A stretch of 64,000 nucleotides of DNA from Vallicoccus soli. GTDB lineage: Bacteria > Actinomycetota > Actinomycetes > Motilibacterales > Motilibacteraceae. The stretch covers positions 124,001 to 188,000 of the forward strand of contig NZ_QZEZ01000008.1 in NCBI RefSeq assembly GCF_003594885.1, in the 5' to 3' direction. The notes below the pieces were generated by a model, which searched no databases, was not told the DNA's origin, and saw only the letters and a list, made by a program, of their open reading frames with translations. The stretch's first letter is position 1, and each line of letters opens with the position of its first letter. Made by a program: the position numbers and the translations under genes. Positions 8,537 to 17,013 of this stretch are shown here, piece after piece.

Positions 8537-9816
8537 CGGACCACCCCGGCGGCGCGCTCGCCCTCCAGCCCGCGCAGGTCCACCACGTCCCCGTCCTGAC
8601 CGTCCTCGACCTCCGCCACGGGGGAGACCGTACGGGGCGACAGCACCTCGCCGTACACCCGTGCCGTCTCCGTCGCGATCCGCTCCCACGAGTAGCGCGA
8701 GCGGGCGCGGTCGATCCCGGCCTGGCCGTACGCCTCGAGGCGGAACGGGTCCGCGAGCAGGCGCCGCAGCGTGGCGCCGAGGCGGTCCGGGCGGCGCGGC
8801 GGGACCAGCAGCCCCGTGATGTCGTCGGCGATCGTGTCGAGCATCCCGCCGACGGCCGAGGCGACCACCGGGCGCCGGCAGGCCATGGCCTCCAGCGGCA
8901 CGATGCCGAAGGGCTCGTACCAGGGGACGCAGACGACGACGTCGGCCGAGCGCAGGAGGGCCGGCATCTCCTCGCGCCCGACCTGCCCCACCATGAGCAC
9001 GCGGTCCGAGACGCCCCGGCGCTCGGCGAGCGCGCGCAGGCGCCGCGCCTCCGGGTCCTCGCCGAGGTGGGCGGCGTCGGGGCCGCCGGCCACGACGAGC
9101 TCGGCGTCCGGCACCGCGGCCAGCGCCGCGATGGCCGTGTCGACGCCCTTGCGCTGCACGAGGCGACCCACGGTGAGGATGCGGGTGCGCTCGCCGCGCT
9201 CGGCCACCGGGCCCGACTCGGTGAACTGGTCGATGTCCACGCCGCAGGGGATGATCGCCACGTCGCGCCGGTCCGCGCCGAGCCGGACGAGCTCGGACAG
9301 CTCGTCGGTGCAGGTCGCGACGATCCGGTCCACGTCGCGGGCGATCGCCTTCTCCAGGCGGACCCGCTCCGGCGGGCTGGTGTCGGCCGCCCCCTGGTGC
9401 CGCCGCTTGACCACGCCCAGGGCGTGGAAGGTCTGCACGACGGGCACCCCGGTCGCGCGCCGCGCGATGAGCGAGGCGAGGCCGGACATCCAGAAGTGCG
9501 CGTGGGCGATGTCGGGGCGCTCGGCCCCCCAGCGCCGGGCCAGCTCGTGCCCGAAGTCGGGCATCCACGCCAGCAGCTCGTCCTTGGGCAGCGGCACCGG
9601 CGGGCCGGCGTCCACGTGGTCCACGACGAAGCCCGGCTCCACCTCGACCCGCTGCGGCAGCGAGGGGTCGTCGCGGCGGGTGTGCACGACCACCTCGTGC
9701 CCCTGGCGGGCCAGCGCGGCGGACAGCGCCGCGACGTGCACGTTCTGCCCGCCCGCGTCGACGCCGCCGATCGCCGCCAGCGGGCTCGCGTGCTCGGACA
9801 CCATCGCGATCCTCAT
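8533..9816 (-). CDS. Glycosyltransferase family 4 (GT-B)
   Basis: A 427-residue GT4 enzyme. The acceptor-domain opening SEHASPLAAIGGVDAGGQNV is typical of the sucrose-synthase/MshA-like branch. The donor domain shows LTVGRLVQRKGVDTAI and the E-x7-E motif in WYEPFGIVPLEAMACRRPVV. It probably adds a hexose or heptose from a nucleotide sugar to the growing glycan on the cytosolic face. The C-terminal 25 residues are acidic and look like an added tail. Start ATG overlaps the preceding gene's stop (ATGA). Confidence 0.9.
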   Translation of the reverse strand: MRIAMVSEHASPLAAIGGVDAGGQNVHVAALSAALARQGHEVVVHTRRDDPSLPQRVEVEPGFVVDHVDAGPPVPLPKDELLAWMPDFGHELARRWGAERPDIAHAHFWMSGLASLIARRATGVPVVQTFHALGVVKRRHQGAADTSPPERVRLEKAIARDVDRIVATCTDELSELVRLGADRRDVAIIPCGVDIDQFTESGPVAERGERTRILTVGRLVQRKGVDTAIAALAAVPDAELVVAGGPDAAHLGEDPEARRLRALAERRGVSDRVLMVGQVGREEMPALLRSADVVVCVPWYEPFGIVPLEAMACRRPVVASAVGGMLDTIADDITGLLVPPRRPDRLGATLRRLLADPFRLEAYGQAGIDRARSRYSWERIATETARVYGEVLSPRTVSPVAEVEDGQDGDVVDLRGLEGERAAGVVR

Positions 9817-10784
9817 CGGACCACCTCCTCGATCAGCCGGTCCCAGTCGCCCAGGAACCGCTCGAGCCCGTAGCGGCCCAGGGCCGCGGACCGGGCCTCC
9901 TTGCCGACGGCCACGGCCCACTCGGGGTCGTGCACGAAGCGGCGCACCGCGTCCACGAAGGCGTCCACCCGCGTGGTGACCACGCCCGCGGCCTGCGGCA
10001 CCGCCTCCACCGCCTCGGTCGTCGCGAGCGCGACGACCGGCATGCCGAGCGCCATCGCCTCGAGCAGCGACAGGCCCAGCGACGTCCAGCGCAGCGGGTG
10101 GGCGTAGACCCGCCGCCGCGCCAGCTCGGCGTGCATCGCCGCCTGCGGCAGGTCCTCGTGCACGGCCAGGCGGTCCGGGCCCAGCCCGAGGTGCCCGGGC
10201 AGCGCCGCGACCTTCATGCCGTAGACGTCCACGGGGGCGGCCGCCGCGATGCGCGGCACGAGGTCCGTGCCGGTGACCCGGCCCCGGCGCACCGGCTCGT
10301 TGACGACGACCCCGACCCGCGCGAGCTCGCCGGTGTAGCGGTGCCCGGGGTCGAGGATGCCGTGCTCGATGACCGTGGTCGGCGCCGAGCCGGCGTCCCA
10401 GAACAGCTCGTTGAAGTGCGTCACGTGCACGAGCGGCACGTCCGAGCGGTCCGCCACCGGGTGCCGGGTGGAGGGCACCTCGCCCTTGGGGGTGTTGTGC
10501 TCGAGGTAGACCGCGGGCACGTCGCCGCGGGCCCCGAGCGTGCGCCCGAGGAGCCGTTCGGCGAGCTCGAGCTCGTGCGGGCGCTGCAGGACGACGAGGT
10601 CGACCCCCTCCTCGCGCAGGGCGTCCGGGTGGACCTCGCGCGCGGCGGCCGGCCAGTCCCAGGTGGTCGCGCGGCCCATGCCGTCCGGCCCGCGCTCGGG
10701 CAGGCGCGGGAGGAGGTACTCGTGCCGGCCCTGGACGAAGGCGGTGGTCCACGAGCCGTGGACGTGCCAGACGAGGATCCTCAC
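9813..10784 (-). CDS. Glycosyltransferase (GT-B, GT4-like) of heptose operon
   Basis: A 323-residue glycosyltransferase. It begins RILVWHVHGSWTTAFVQGRH, contains an AVYLEHNTPKGEVPS segment, and has the donor-site signature HPLRWTSLGLSLLEAMALGM in its C-terminal half, the GT4-type E-x7-E region. It is shorter than typical GT4 enzymes and resembles putative heptosyl/mannosyl transferases annotated only as glycosyltransferase. It overlaps its neighbours by 4 nt on both sides. Donor and acceptor are unknown. Confidence 0.82.
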   Translation of the reverse strand: MRILVWHVHGSWTTAFVQGRHEYLLPRLPERGPDGMGRATTWDWPAAAREVHPDALREEGVDLVVLQRPHELELAERLLGRTLGARGDVPAVYLEHNTPKGEVPSTRHPVADRSDVPLVHVTHFNELFWDAGSAPTTVIEHGILDPGHRYTGELARVGVVVNEPVRRGRVTGTDLVPRIAAAAPVDVYGMKVAALPGHLGLGPDRLAVHEDLPQAAMHAELARRRVYAHPLRWTSLGLSLLEAMALGMPVVALATTEAVEAVPQAAGVVTTRVDAFVDAVRRFVHDPEWAVAVGKEARSAALGRYGLERFLGDWDRLIEEVVR

Positions 10785-11851
10785 GCCGGGACCTCCCGGG
10801 CGTCGCGGGGGCGGGGGGCGGGGGCGGCGCCTGCGGCGCGCCCGTCGGTCAGCTGCGCCACGGCGGCGAGGACCTCCTCGGGGGTCAGGGAGTCGAGGCA
10901 GGGGTGGCCCGGGACGGGGCAGGTGCGGGCGCGGGTGCCGCGGCACGGCGCGGCGAGGTCGCCGAGGACGACGGTCGGGACGCCGTACGGGCCCCAGGCG
11001 CCGGGGTCGACCACTGGGGCGAACAGCGAGACGACGGGTGTGCGGACGGCGGCGGCCAGGTGCGCCGGCCCCGTGTTGCCGACGACGACGGCGTCGGCGG
11101 CGGCGAGCACCGCCGCGAGCTCCGGGTAGCCCGTCCTGCCGCCGAGGTCGAGGCAGCGGCCCCCGGCCACGTGGGCGGTCAGGCCCGCCTCGGACGGCGC
11201 GCCGGTGACGACCACGCGGTGCCCGGCCGCGGTGAGCGCCCCGGCGAGGGAGCGGGCCACGTCGGGGCTCGGCGCGCGCGCCGGCACCGACGCCGCGGGG
11301 TGCAGCACGACGAACGACCCCTCGCCGACCAGGTGCCGCACGTCGGGGAGCGGGTGCCGCACGGCCAGGCGACCGTCGTCGCCGGGCGGCAGCGGGAAGC
11401 CGGCCGCCGTGGTGAGGGACAGCGCTTTCTCGACCTCGTGCCACGTGTCGTCGACGCGGTGCCGCACGTCGAGCAGCGACCCGGGGTAGTCGACGCTGGT
11501 CGCGGCGAGGCGGCGGACGCCGGCCATGCGCAGCAGCAGCGCCATCGGCAGGGGCGACTGGTGGAAGGAGGTGAGGACCACGGCCTCGTCGGCGTCGAGC
11601 GCCCGCAGGCGCGCCACCACGTCGAGCACGTCGTCGGGGTCGAGGGGGTCGGGTGCGTAGCCGACCCAGGGCGCGTCCCACACGAGGACGTCGTCCACGC
11701 CCGGCAGGAGGGCCGCCGCCTGGCGCCCGCGCGGCCCGCAGACGAGGGTCACGCGGTCGGACGCGGCGGCCACCGCCCGCACGGCCGGTCCGGACAGGAG
11801 GACGTCGCCGTCGTTGTCGAGGCGGACGACGAGGACGTGGCCGCGCCTCAC
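10781..11851 (-). CDS. Glycosyltransferase family 9 (heptosyltransferase-like)
   Basis: A 356-residue GT9 enzyme. The opening is GHVLVVRLDNDGDVLLSGPA (the Gly-Asp dipeptide is in place), and the donor-binding segment is VVVGNTGPAHLAAAVRTPVV. A Cys-containing stretch near the C-terminus (GTRARTCPVPGHPC) is also common in GT9 proteins of actinobacteria. It is the second gene of the operon, coupled to the gmhB-like gene by GTGA overlap. With the GT9 at 4795 and that at 27094, this makes three GT9 proteins in the window. Confidence 0.88.
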   Translation of the reverse strand: MRRGHVLVVRLDNDGDVLLSGPAVRAVAAASDRVTLVCGPRGRQAAALLPGVDDVLVWDAPWVGYAPDPLDPDDVLDVVARLRALDADEAVVLTSFHQSPLPMALLLRMAGVRRLAATSVDYPGSLLDVRHRVDDTWHEVEKALSLTTAAGFPLPPGDDGRLAVRHPLPDVRHLVGEGSFVVLHPAASVPARAPSPDVARSLAGALTAAGHRVVVTGAPSEAGLTAHVAGGRCLDLGGRTGYPELAAVLAAADAVVVGNTGPAHLAAAVRTPVVSLFAPVVDPGAWGPYGVPTVVLGDLAAPCRGTRARTCPVPGHPCLDSLTPEEVLAAVAQLTDGRAAGAAPAPRPRDAREVPA

Positions 11852-12411
11852 GCGCGCACCGCGCCCGCAGCGGCCCCGTCGAGCAGCAGGTCCACCGCCG
11901 CCGTGAGCGTGCCGACGACCTCGGGCGCGCGCCCGACCTCGTCGGGCAGCGTCACGGGGGTCGGCACGAGCACCCCGCGGGCGCCGGCCGCCGCCGCGGC
12001 GTCGACGTCGCGGCCGATGTCGCCGACCACGGCGCACTCCGCGGGGTCGACCCCGAGGGCCGCCGCGGCGGCGAGGACCATGCCGGGCGCCGGCTTGCGG
12101 CACGCGCAGGCGTCGGCCTCCCCGTGGGGGCACACCTGCCACGTGCCGAAGGGGCCGAGGAGCTCCTCGACGCGGGCGTTGACCGCGTCGACCTGGGCGC
12201 GGGTGAGCAGGCCCCTGGCGATCCCGGACTGGTTGGTCACCACGCCGGTGCGCACGCCCGCGGCGCGCAGCCGGTCGAGCGCCGCGCGCGCCCCCTCGAC
12301 GGGGCGGACCAGCGCCGGGTCCCCGTTGTAGGGCACGTCGTGCACGAGGGTCCCGTCGCGGTCGAAGAGGACCGCGGCGGGACGGCCCGCGCGCGCGTCG
12401 GCCAAGGGCAC
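11848..12411 (-). CDS. gmhB: GmhB-type D,D-heptose-1,7-bisphosphate 7-phosphatase (HAD family)
   Basis: A 187-residue HAD phosphatase and first gene of the heptose operon. It shows motif I LFDRDGTLV, motif II VTNQSGIARG, the zinc-binding loop CPHGEADACACRKPAPGM (C-x-H and C-x-C ligands, diagnostic of GmhB) and motif IV GDIGRDVDAA. It should remove the C7 phosphate of heptose 1,7-bisphosphate between the two HldE reactions. The GTG at 12411 is chosen because GGAGG lies 8 nt upstream; an in-frame GTG at 12420 abuts the GGAG and leaves no spacer. Confidence 0.92.
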   Translation of the reverse strand: MPLADARAGRPAAVLFDRDGTLVHDVPYNGDPALVRPVEGARAALDRLRAAGVRTGVVTNQSGIARGLLTRAQVDAVNARVEELLGPFGTWQVCPHGEADACACRKPAPGMVLAAAAALGVDPAECAVVGDIGRDVDAAAAAGARGVLVPTPVTLPDEVGRAPEVVGTLTAAVDLLLDGAAAGAVRA

Positions 12412-12495
12412 TGCACACACCTCCGGCGGGGTCCCGGGGCCGGCGTGCGCGGACCCGTGTCGACGGGACGTGTGCCTGCTGCTCAAGCACTCGAA

Positions 12496-12508
12496 TGGCT
12501 TCTAGCCA
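12496..12508. promoter_or_regulatory. Palindrome in low-GC leader of heptose operon
   Basis: TGGCT-TCT-AGCCA is a perfect 5-bp inverted repeat, flanked by two GCTTGAG direct repeats (minus-strand reading) at 12509-12515 and 12480-12486. The surrounding segment, about 12485-12545, is visibly richer in A/T than the rest of the window and lies 70-130 nt upstream of the gmhB-like start. It is the most likely place for the operon promoter or an operator. I cannot name a sigma-factor consensus with confidence. Confidence 0.35.
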
Positions 12509-12645
12509 CCTCAAGCGCGGATAACACCAAGGACTGGTAAATCATCACGCGCCCGCTCCCGTGGCTCGGACGCTACCCGAGGTCCTCCCCTCCCGCGCAC
12601 CGGCCGCGCCGGGCGCGCGCCGGGTGCGCGCCGGTCTGGGCCCGG

Positions 12646-13197
12646 TCAGTGCGCGGAGGCCTGCGCCTTCGCGTACGCGTACTGCAGGAAGTCCGCGCCG
12701 GCGACGGCGGTCAGCGTGGCGGCCACGGCCCGCGTGCCGCGGGGGGCGAGCAGGTGCCCCGCGGTGAAGCCCGTGGCGACCCACTGGGCGAGGCAGAAGG
12801 GGCAGGTCAGGAGCTCGCCGACCGCGTGGCGCACCGGTCCGTCGTCGCGCACCTCCTCCGCGAGCTCGGAGGGCGCGGCGGCGCCGCGGTAGCGGGTGAA
12901 GGGGGCGCGCAGCGGGCTGGCCACGGCGTCCTTGCTGATGGTGCGCGCGAGGCGGTGGGTGGCCACCGACAGCAGGAGCACGTCCCAGGGGCTGATCCGC
13001 TCGGGCAGGCCGCGGCTCCGGGTGGCGGCGGCCACCGCGGCGACCAGGCCGGCGTACGCCGCCATCGCCCCGACGTAGCCGCGCAGGGGCCGCTCCTCGT
13101 CCGGGGAGTACGCCTCGCCCGCCGCCCGCAGCCGCGCGCCGAGCGCGCTCGTCGCGGTGCTGGCCTCGGTGCTGGCCTCGGTCCTGGCCTCGCTCAT
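12646..13197 (-). CDS. DUF1360 domain membrane protein
   Basis: A 183-residue protein. A short charged N-terminus is followed by a hydrophobic helix (GAMAAYAGLVAAVAAA) and the DUF1360 core: WDVLLLSVATHRLARTISKD, then ELLTCPFCLAQWVATGFTAG with a CxxC pair, then a C-terminal hydrophobic segment. DUF1360 proteins occur in spore-forming Firmicutes and many actinobacteria; function is unknown. Start ATG at 13197; the preceding tandem GCCTCGGTGCTG codons encode a repetitive EAST-like N-terminus. Confidence 0.85.
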   Translation of the reverse strand: MSEARTEASTEASTATSALGARLRAAGEAYSPDEERPLRGYVGAMAAYAGLVAAVAAATRSRGLPERISPWDVLLLSVATHRLARTISKDAVASPLRAPFTRYRGAAAPSELAEEVRDDGPVRHAVGELLTCPFCLAQWVATGFTAGHLLAPRGTRAVAATLTAVAGADFLQYAYAKAQASAH

Positions 13198-13408
13198 GGT
13201 CCCGGCTCCTGCCGTCGGGGTGGTGCCGGCGCCCCCCTGCTCGAGCCGCCGCCGGGCACGGGCTACCCAGGGCGGGGCGGCGCACACCGGCGGCGCCGGA
13301 GCGGCCCGGAGCGCTCGCGCACCGGTCGGCGTGTCGCGGCCGCGGGTGCCGGGCAGGAGCGCAGCGACGGCCCGCGGTCGGCGGGGCGCAGGGCGGCGAG
13401 GAGCGGGC

Positions 13409-15007
13409 ATGCCGGTGGCGGGGACGGTCGACGCGGTCGTCGTGGGCGCGGGCCCGAACGGGCTCGTCGCGGCCAACGCGCTCGCGGACGCGGGGTGGGA
13501 GGTGCTCCTGCTCGAGGCGAACGACGTGGCCGGCGGGGCCGTCCGCACGGCCGAGGTGACCGCGCCCGGCGTCCGGAACGACCTCTTCAGCGCCTTCTAC
13601 CCCCTCGCGGCGGCGTCGCCGGTGATCCGCGACCTCGACCTGCACGAGCACGGCCTGTCCTGGTCGCACGCGCCCCACGTCCTGGCGCACGCGCTCGACG
13701 ACGGGCGCGCCGCGGTCCTGGACCGCGACCCGGCCGTGACCGCGGCCTCGCTGGAGGGGTTCGCCCCCGGCGACGGCGACGCGTGGCTCGCGATGCTGGG
13801 GCACTTCCGCCACCTGCGCGACCCGCTGCTCGACGCCCTCTTCACGCCCATCCCGCCCGTGCGCGCCCTGACCCGGCTGCTGGGCCGGCTCGGCCCGGCG
13901 GGGACGCTCGAGCTGGCCCGGCTCGCGGTGCTGCCGGTGCGCCGGCTCGGGACCGAGACCTTCCGCGGCGAGGGCGGGCGCCTCCTGCTGACCGGCAACG
14001 CCATGCACAGCGACGTGCCGCCGGACGCCGCCGGCAGCGGGGTCTTCGGCTGGCTCCTCGCGATGCTGGGCCAGGACGTCGGCTTCCCGGTGCCGCGCGG
14101 TGGGGCGCAGTCGCTGGCGGACGCCCTCGTCGCGCGGCTGCGCGCCCGCGGCGGGGAGCTAGTGACCGGCGCCCGCGTGACCTCGGTGCAGGTCGAGCAG
14201 GGGCGCGCCGCGGGGGTCACGACGGCCGACGGGCGCCGGGTCCGGGTGCGCCGCGGCGTCGTCGCCGACGTGCCCGCCCCGGTGCTCTACCGCGACCTCG
14301 TCGGGCTGGAGCACCTGCCGCCGCGCCTGCGCCGCGACCTCGACCGCTTCCAGTGGGACCACCCGACGCTCAAGGTCGACTGGGCGGTGCGCGACGGCGT
14401 GCCGTGGACGGCCGAGGGCGCCCGCGGCGCCGGCACCGTGCACCTGGGCGTGGACGAGGACGGCTTCGTCGACTTCGCCGCCGACCTCAGTACGGGCCGC
14501 ACCCCCCGGCGCCCGTTCCTGCTCTTCGGGCAGATGACCACGAGCGACCCCACCCGGTCCCCGGCCGGGACCGAGTCCGCCTGGGCCTACACCCACGTGC
14601 CGCACGGCTGGTCGCGCGACGAGGTCGCCGCCCACGTCGAGCGCGTGGAGGAGACGGTGGAGCGCGTGGCGCCCGGGTTCCGCGACCGCGTCATGGCCCG
14701 GCACGTGGCCGGGCCGGCGGACCTCGAGGCGGCGGACAGCAACCTCGTCGGCGGCGCGGTGAACCAGGGCACCTCCTCGGTGCACCAGCAGCTGTTCTTC
14801 CGCCCGACGCCGGGCACCGGGCGCCCGGGCACCCCGCTGCCCGGGCTCTACCTCGGCAGCGCCTCCGCCCACCCCGGCGGCGGGGTGCACGGGGCGCCGG
14901 GGTGGAACGCCGCCCGGGCGCTGCTCGCGTCGTACGGCCCCGCGGGCTCGCTCGTGCGCGGCCTGCGGCACACGGCCTGGAGCCGGCTGCTCGACCGGGA
15001 GCCCTGA
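13409..15007 (+). CDS. NAD(P)/FAD-dependent oxidoreductase, phytoene-desaturase/CrtI-like
   Basis: A 532-residue flavoprotein. The N-terminal dinucleotide motif is VVVGAGPNGLVAANALADAG followed by the Glu of LLLEANDVAGGAVRT. The C-terminal FAD segment is GLYLGSASAHPGGGVHGAPG. Overall it resembles the CrtI/COG1233 group, which includes carotenoid desaturases, retinol saturases and many uncharacterised actinobacterial oxidoreductases. No crtB, crtE or cyclase gene is nearby, so a carotenoid role is not supported by context. ATG at 13409 has GGCGAGGAGCGGGC upstream. Confidence 0.85.
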   Translation: MPVAGTVDAVVVGAGPNGLVAANALADAGWEVLLLEANDVAGGAVRTAEVTAPGVRNDLFSAFYPLAAASPVIRDLDLHEHGLSWSHAPHVLAHALDDGRAAVLDRDPAVTAASLEGFAPGDGDAWLAMLGHFRHLRDPLLDALFTPIPPVRALTRLLGRLGPAGTLELARLAVLPVRRLGTETFRGEGGRLLLTGNAMHSDVPPDAAGSGVFGWLLAMLGQDVGFPVPRGGAQSLADALVARLRARGGELVTGARVTSVQVEQGRAAGVTTADGRRVRVRRGVVADVPAPVLYRDLVGLEHLPPRLRRDLDRFQWDHPTLKVDWAVRDGVPWTAEGARGAGTVHLGVDEDGFVDFAADLSTGRTPRRPFLLFGQMTTSDPTRSPAGTESAWAYTHVPHGWSRDEVAAHVERVEETVERVAPGFRDRVMARHVAGPADLEAADSNLVGGAVNQGTSSVHQQLFFRPTPGTGRPGTPLPGLYLGSASAHPGGGVHGAPGWNAARALLASYGPAGSLVRGLRHTAWSRLLDREP

Positions 15008-15008
15008 G

Positions 15009-15044
15009 CCCGGGGGTCCCCGAGGGCCCGGGGGTCCCCGAGGG
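15009..15044. terminator. Two tandem 18-bp GC hairpin repeats between convergent genes
   Basis: CCCGGGGGTCCCCGAGGG occurs twice head to tail (15009-15026 and 15027-15044). Each copy contains the inverted repeat CGGGG-GT-CCCCG. The pair sits between the stops of the convergent oxidoreductase and SRPBCC genes, consistent with a bidirectional transcription barrier. No U-tract follows, as is common in very GC-rich actinobacteria. Confidence 0.5.
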
Positions 15045-15055
15045 CCGGGGGCCCC

Positions 15056-15520
15056 TCAGTCCTCCTCGCCCCGCGCCGGGCGGCCCGCCCGGCCGGCGCA
15101 GAGCAGGGCCAGGCGCTGGAGCGACTCGCGGTTGCGCGGGTGCAGGACCAGGTGGCGCAGCGGGGCGGGGACGAGGCGCCCGGGCCCGCTCGTCGCATCC
15201 TCCTCGAGCACCACGCGGGTGCGGTCACCGGAGAGCGGCGACAGCAGCAGCCGGATGCGCGCCTCGCCCGCGGGCCAGCCGCGCGCCTGCAGCACGAGCT
15301 CGCGGCCGGGGTCGCGCCGCACGACCGTCGTGGTGTCGTCGAGCACCAGCGGCCACGCGCCGGCCGAGTGGTGCAGGCGACTGCCGGGTGCGGGCCAGGC
15401 CGCGTCGACCGCCCGGATGCGCGAGGCCCCGACGACCCAGGAGACGTAGCTCCACCCGTCGTCGAGGACGGACTGGACCACGTCGACGGGTGCGTCGACG
15501 TCCTGCTCGACCCTGATCAC
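15056..15520 (-). CDS. SRPBCC (START/polyketide-cyclase-like) family protein
   Basis: A 154-residue protein with the SRPBCC pattern: a first strand RVEQDVDAPVDVVQSVLDDG, WSYVSWVVGASRI, then alternating strands (GSRLHHSAGAWPLVLDDTTT) and a C-terminal helix. These proteins bind hydrophobic ligands or act as cyclases; ligand unknown. The GTG at 15520 is preceded at exactly 6 nt by CATGAT, a -10-like hexamer, so the transcript is probably leaderless. Confidence 0.8.
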   Translation of the reverse strand: MIRVEQDVDAPVDVVQSVLDDGWSYVSWVVGASRIRAVDAAWPAPGSRLHHSAGAWPLVLDDTTTVVRRDPGRELVLQARGWPAGEARIRLLLSPLSGDRTRVVLEEDATSGPGRLVPAPLRHLVLHPRNRESLQRLALLCAGRAGRPARGEED

Positions 15521-15538
15521 CCGGGCATCATGCCCCAG

Positions 15539-15829
15539 TCAGGAGAGCCGGTCGCGCATCTCCTCGTCGTAGTCCTCGTGCTCCTCAGCCACCTCGACGA
15601 GGGACATCTCCTCCGGCAGCGCGTCCGCGGTGGTGCGCTCCAGCAGGAACTCGAAGGTCGCCCGTACGAGGGCCGCCCCGTCGTCCTCGTCGAGCAGCAG
15701 CCGGTCGAGGACCCCCGACGGGACGACGACCCGGTGCTGCGTCGCCGCACCGGGGTCGTCGTCCTCGTCGAGGACCTCGACCGCGTACTCCCGCAGCCCC
15801 AGCTGCTCCACGTCGATCCGCACCGCCAT
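15539..15829 (-). CDS. Conserved acidic hypothetical protein
   Basis: A 96-residue, strongly acidic soluble protein (DEDDDPGAATQHRVVVPSGVLDRLLLDEDDG). It has an N-terminal strand region that looks like a sequence-independent actinobacterial hypothetical protein and an acidic C-terminus EEHEDYDEEMRDRLS. No domain is recognised. ATG at 15829. It lies 18 nt before the SRPBCC gene on the same strand, so the two could be cotranscribed, although the SRPBCC gene also seems to have its own leaderless promoter. Confidence 0.7.
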   Translation of the reverse strand: MAVRIDVEQLGLREYAVEVLDEDDDPGAATQHRVVVPSGVLDRLLLDEDDGAALVRATFEFLLERTTADALPEEMSLVEVAEEHEDYDEEMRDRLS

Positions 15830-15906
15830 GCGGCGGGGCTACCCCCGCCGCCCCGTCCGGAACCCGGGCCGGGCGCCGGTCCCGGTCCGGCGCGGCGGGG
15901 CGGCCC

Positions 15907-17013
15907 TCAGGCCCAGCGCAGCAGGGCGGCGGGGGCCCCGCCGAGGGCGAGCCGCGCCTCGTCGGTGACGAGGAGCCGCGCGTCGGTGCCCGCGGCCGCG
16001 CGCAGCAGGACGTCGAGGACGGGGGCGCGGCGCAGGTCCTGCTCGCCGAGCGCGGTGAGCTCGCCCGCCTCGAGCGCGAGGTCCGTCGGCGCGGGCCCGA
16101 ACACGGCCAGGTGCTCGTCGCGGGACTCCTCGGTCAGCACGAGGGTGTCCACCTGGGCCTGGCGCAGCGCCTCGACGACGGCGGCGAGCCCCTCGGTGGC
16201 CCGGTCGTGCCGCTCGCGCAGCTCGACGAAGCGGTGCAGCACCTCGCTGTCCCGGGAGGCCCCGGAGTCCTGCAGGAGCGCCTGCAGCGACTCCTCGAAG
16301 CGCTGGTCGTCGAGCTCCGCGCCGCGGGTGGCGTGCTCGAGGTGGCGCAGCGCGGCGCCGGCGCGCTGGCCGAGGTGCTCCTCGAGCAGCTGCACGGCCC
16401 GCACGTCGCCGCCGACGGCGACGAGCTCGGCGCCGGTCAGGGCGACCAGCTCGTCGACCTGCTGGGCGACGTCCTTGGCGGACTGGTCCCAGGCGTTCTC
16501 GGTGCTGTGCTCGTAGCGCAGCGCGGCCCAGCCGCCGATGCCGGTCTTGTGGATCGGGTAGCGACCGCTGTCCAGCGTCACCTCCTTGCCGTCCAGGGCG
16601 CTGCGCGGCGCCCGGACGCGGATGTCCGCCCCCGTGCGGTCGGTGAGCACGACGACCGCGGACACCTCGCGGGCGCGGTGCACGAGGAACGGCATGAGCG
16701 CCGGCAGCTCGCCCCAGGTGGCGGTGTCGTCCAGCCGCGCGGGCACGGTCTCGTCGAGCCGGACGTCCCCCTCGGCGCCGACCACGAGCACGCGGCTCGC
16801 CGCCCCGCCCTCGCGCTGCACCTCCAGGGCGAGGGCCTCGGCGGCCTCGAGGACGGCGTCGGGCGCGCCGGCGCCGGCCAGCTGCTCGCGCAGGGCGCGC
16901 CACCGCAGCTCGACCTCGTGGGCGCCGGTCGCGCTGTCCCGGCTCGTCTCGAGGACGACCGTCGCGACCGGGCCTGCGGCGGCGTAGACGTCGGACAGGG
17001 CGCCGAGGCGCAT
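15907..17013 (-). CDS. baeRF2-type Vms1/Ankzf1-family protein (Rv2629-like)
   Basis: A 368-residue protein resembling the actinobacterial baeRF family 2, related to release factor eRF1 and to Vms1/Ankzf1 peptidyl-tRNA hydrolases. Features are VATVVLETSRDS near the N-terminus, RAREVSAVVVLTDRTGADIRV, HKTGIGGWAALRYEHSTEN (the loop that in the family carries the GxxQ-like catalytic segment), then ELVAVGGDVRAVQLLEEHLG and a final domain with LVLTEESRDEHLAVFG. Mycobacterial Rv2629 is dormancy-linked; a ribosome-rescue or stress role is inference. The ATG at 17013 follows GAGGAGGACCCCCC. Confidence 0.8.
   Translation of the reverse strand: MRLGALSDVYAAAGPVATVVLETSRDSATGAHEVELRWRALREQLAGAGAPDAVLEAAEALALEVQREGGAASRVLVVGAEGDVRLDETVPARLDDTATWGELPALMPFLVHRAREVSAVVVLTDRTGADIRVRAPRSALDGKEVTLDSGRYPIHKTGIGGWAALRYEHSTENAWDQSAKDVAQQVDELVALTGAELVAVGGDVRAVQLLEEHLGQRAGAALRHLEHATRGAELDDQRFEESLQALLQDSGASRDSEVLHRFVELRERHDRATEGLAAVVEALRQAQVDTLVLTEESRDEHLAVFGPAPTDLALEAGELTALGEQDLRRAPVLDVLLRAAAGTDARLLVTDEARLALGGAPAALLRWA

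Noticed and set aside
4795-12411. Heptose operon as contamination or recent transfer from a Gram-negative bacterium
   Set aside because: GC content, GTG starts and 4-nt overlaps are the same as in neighbouring actinobacterial genes. Old transfer cannot be excluded, but contamination is not supported.
13409-15007. Carotenoid biosynthesis cluster
   Set aside because: Only one CrtI-like gene is present; no phytoene synthase, prenyl synthase or cyclase lies nearby.
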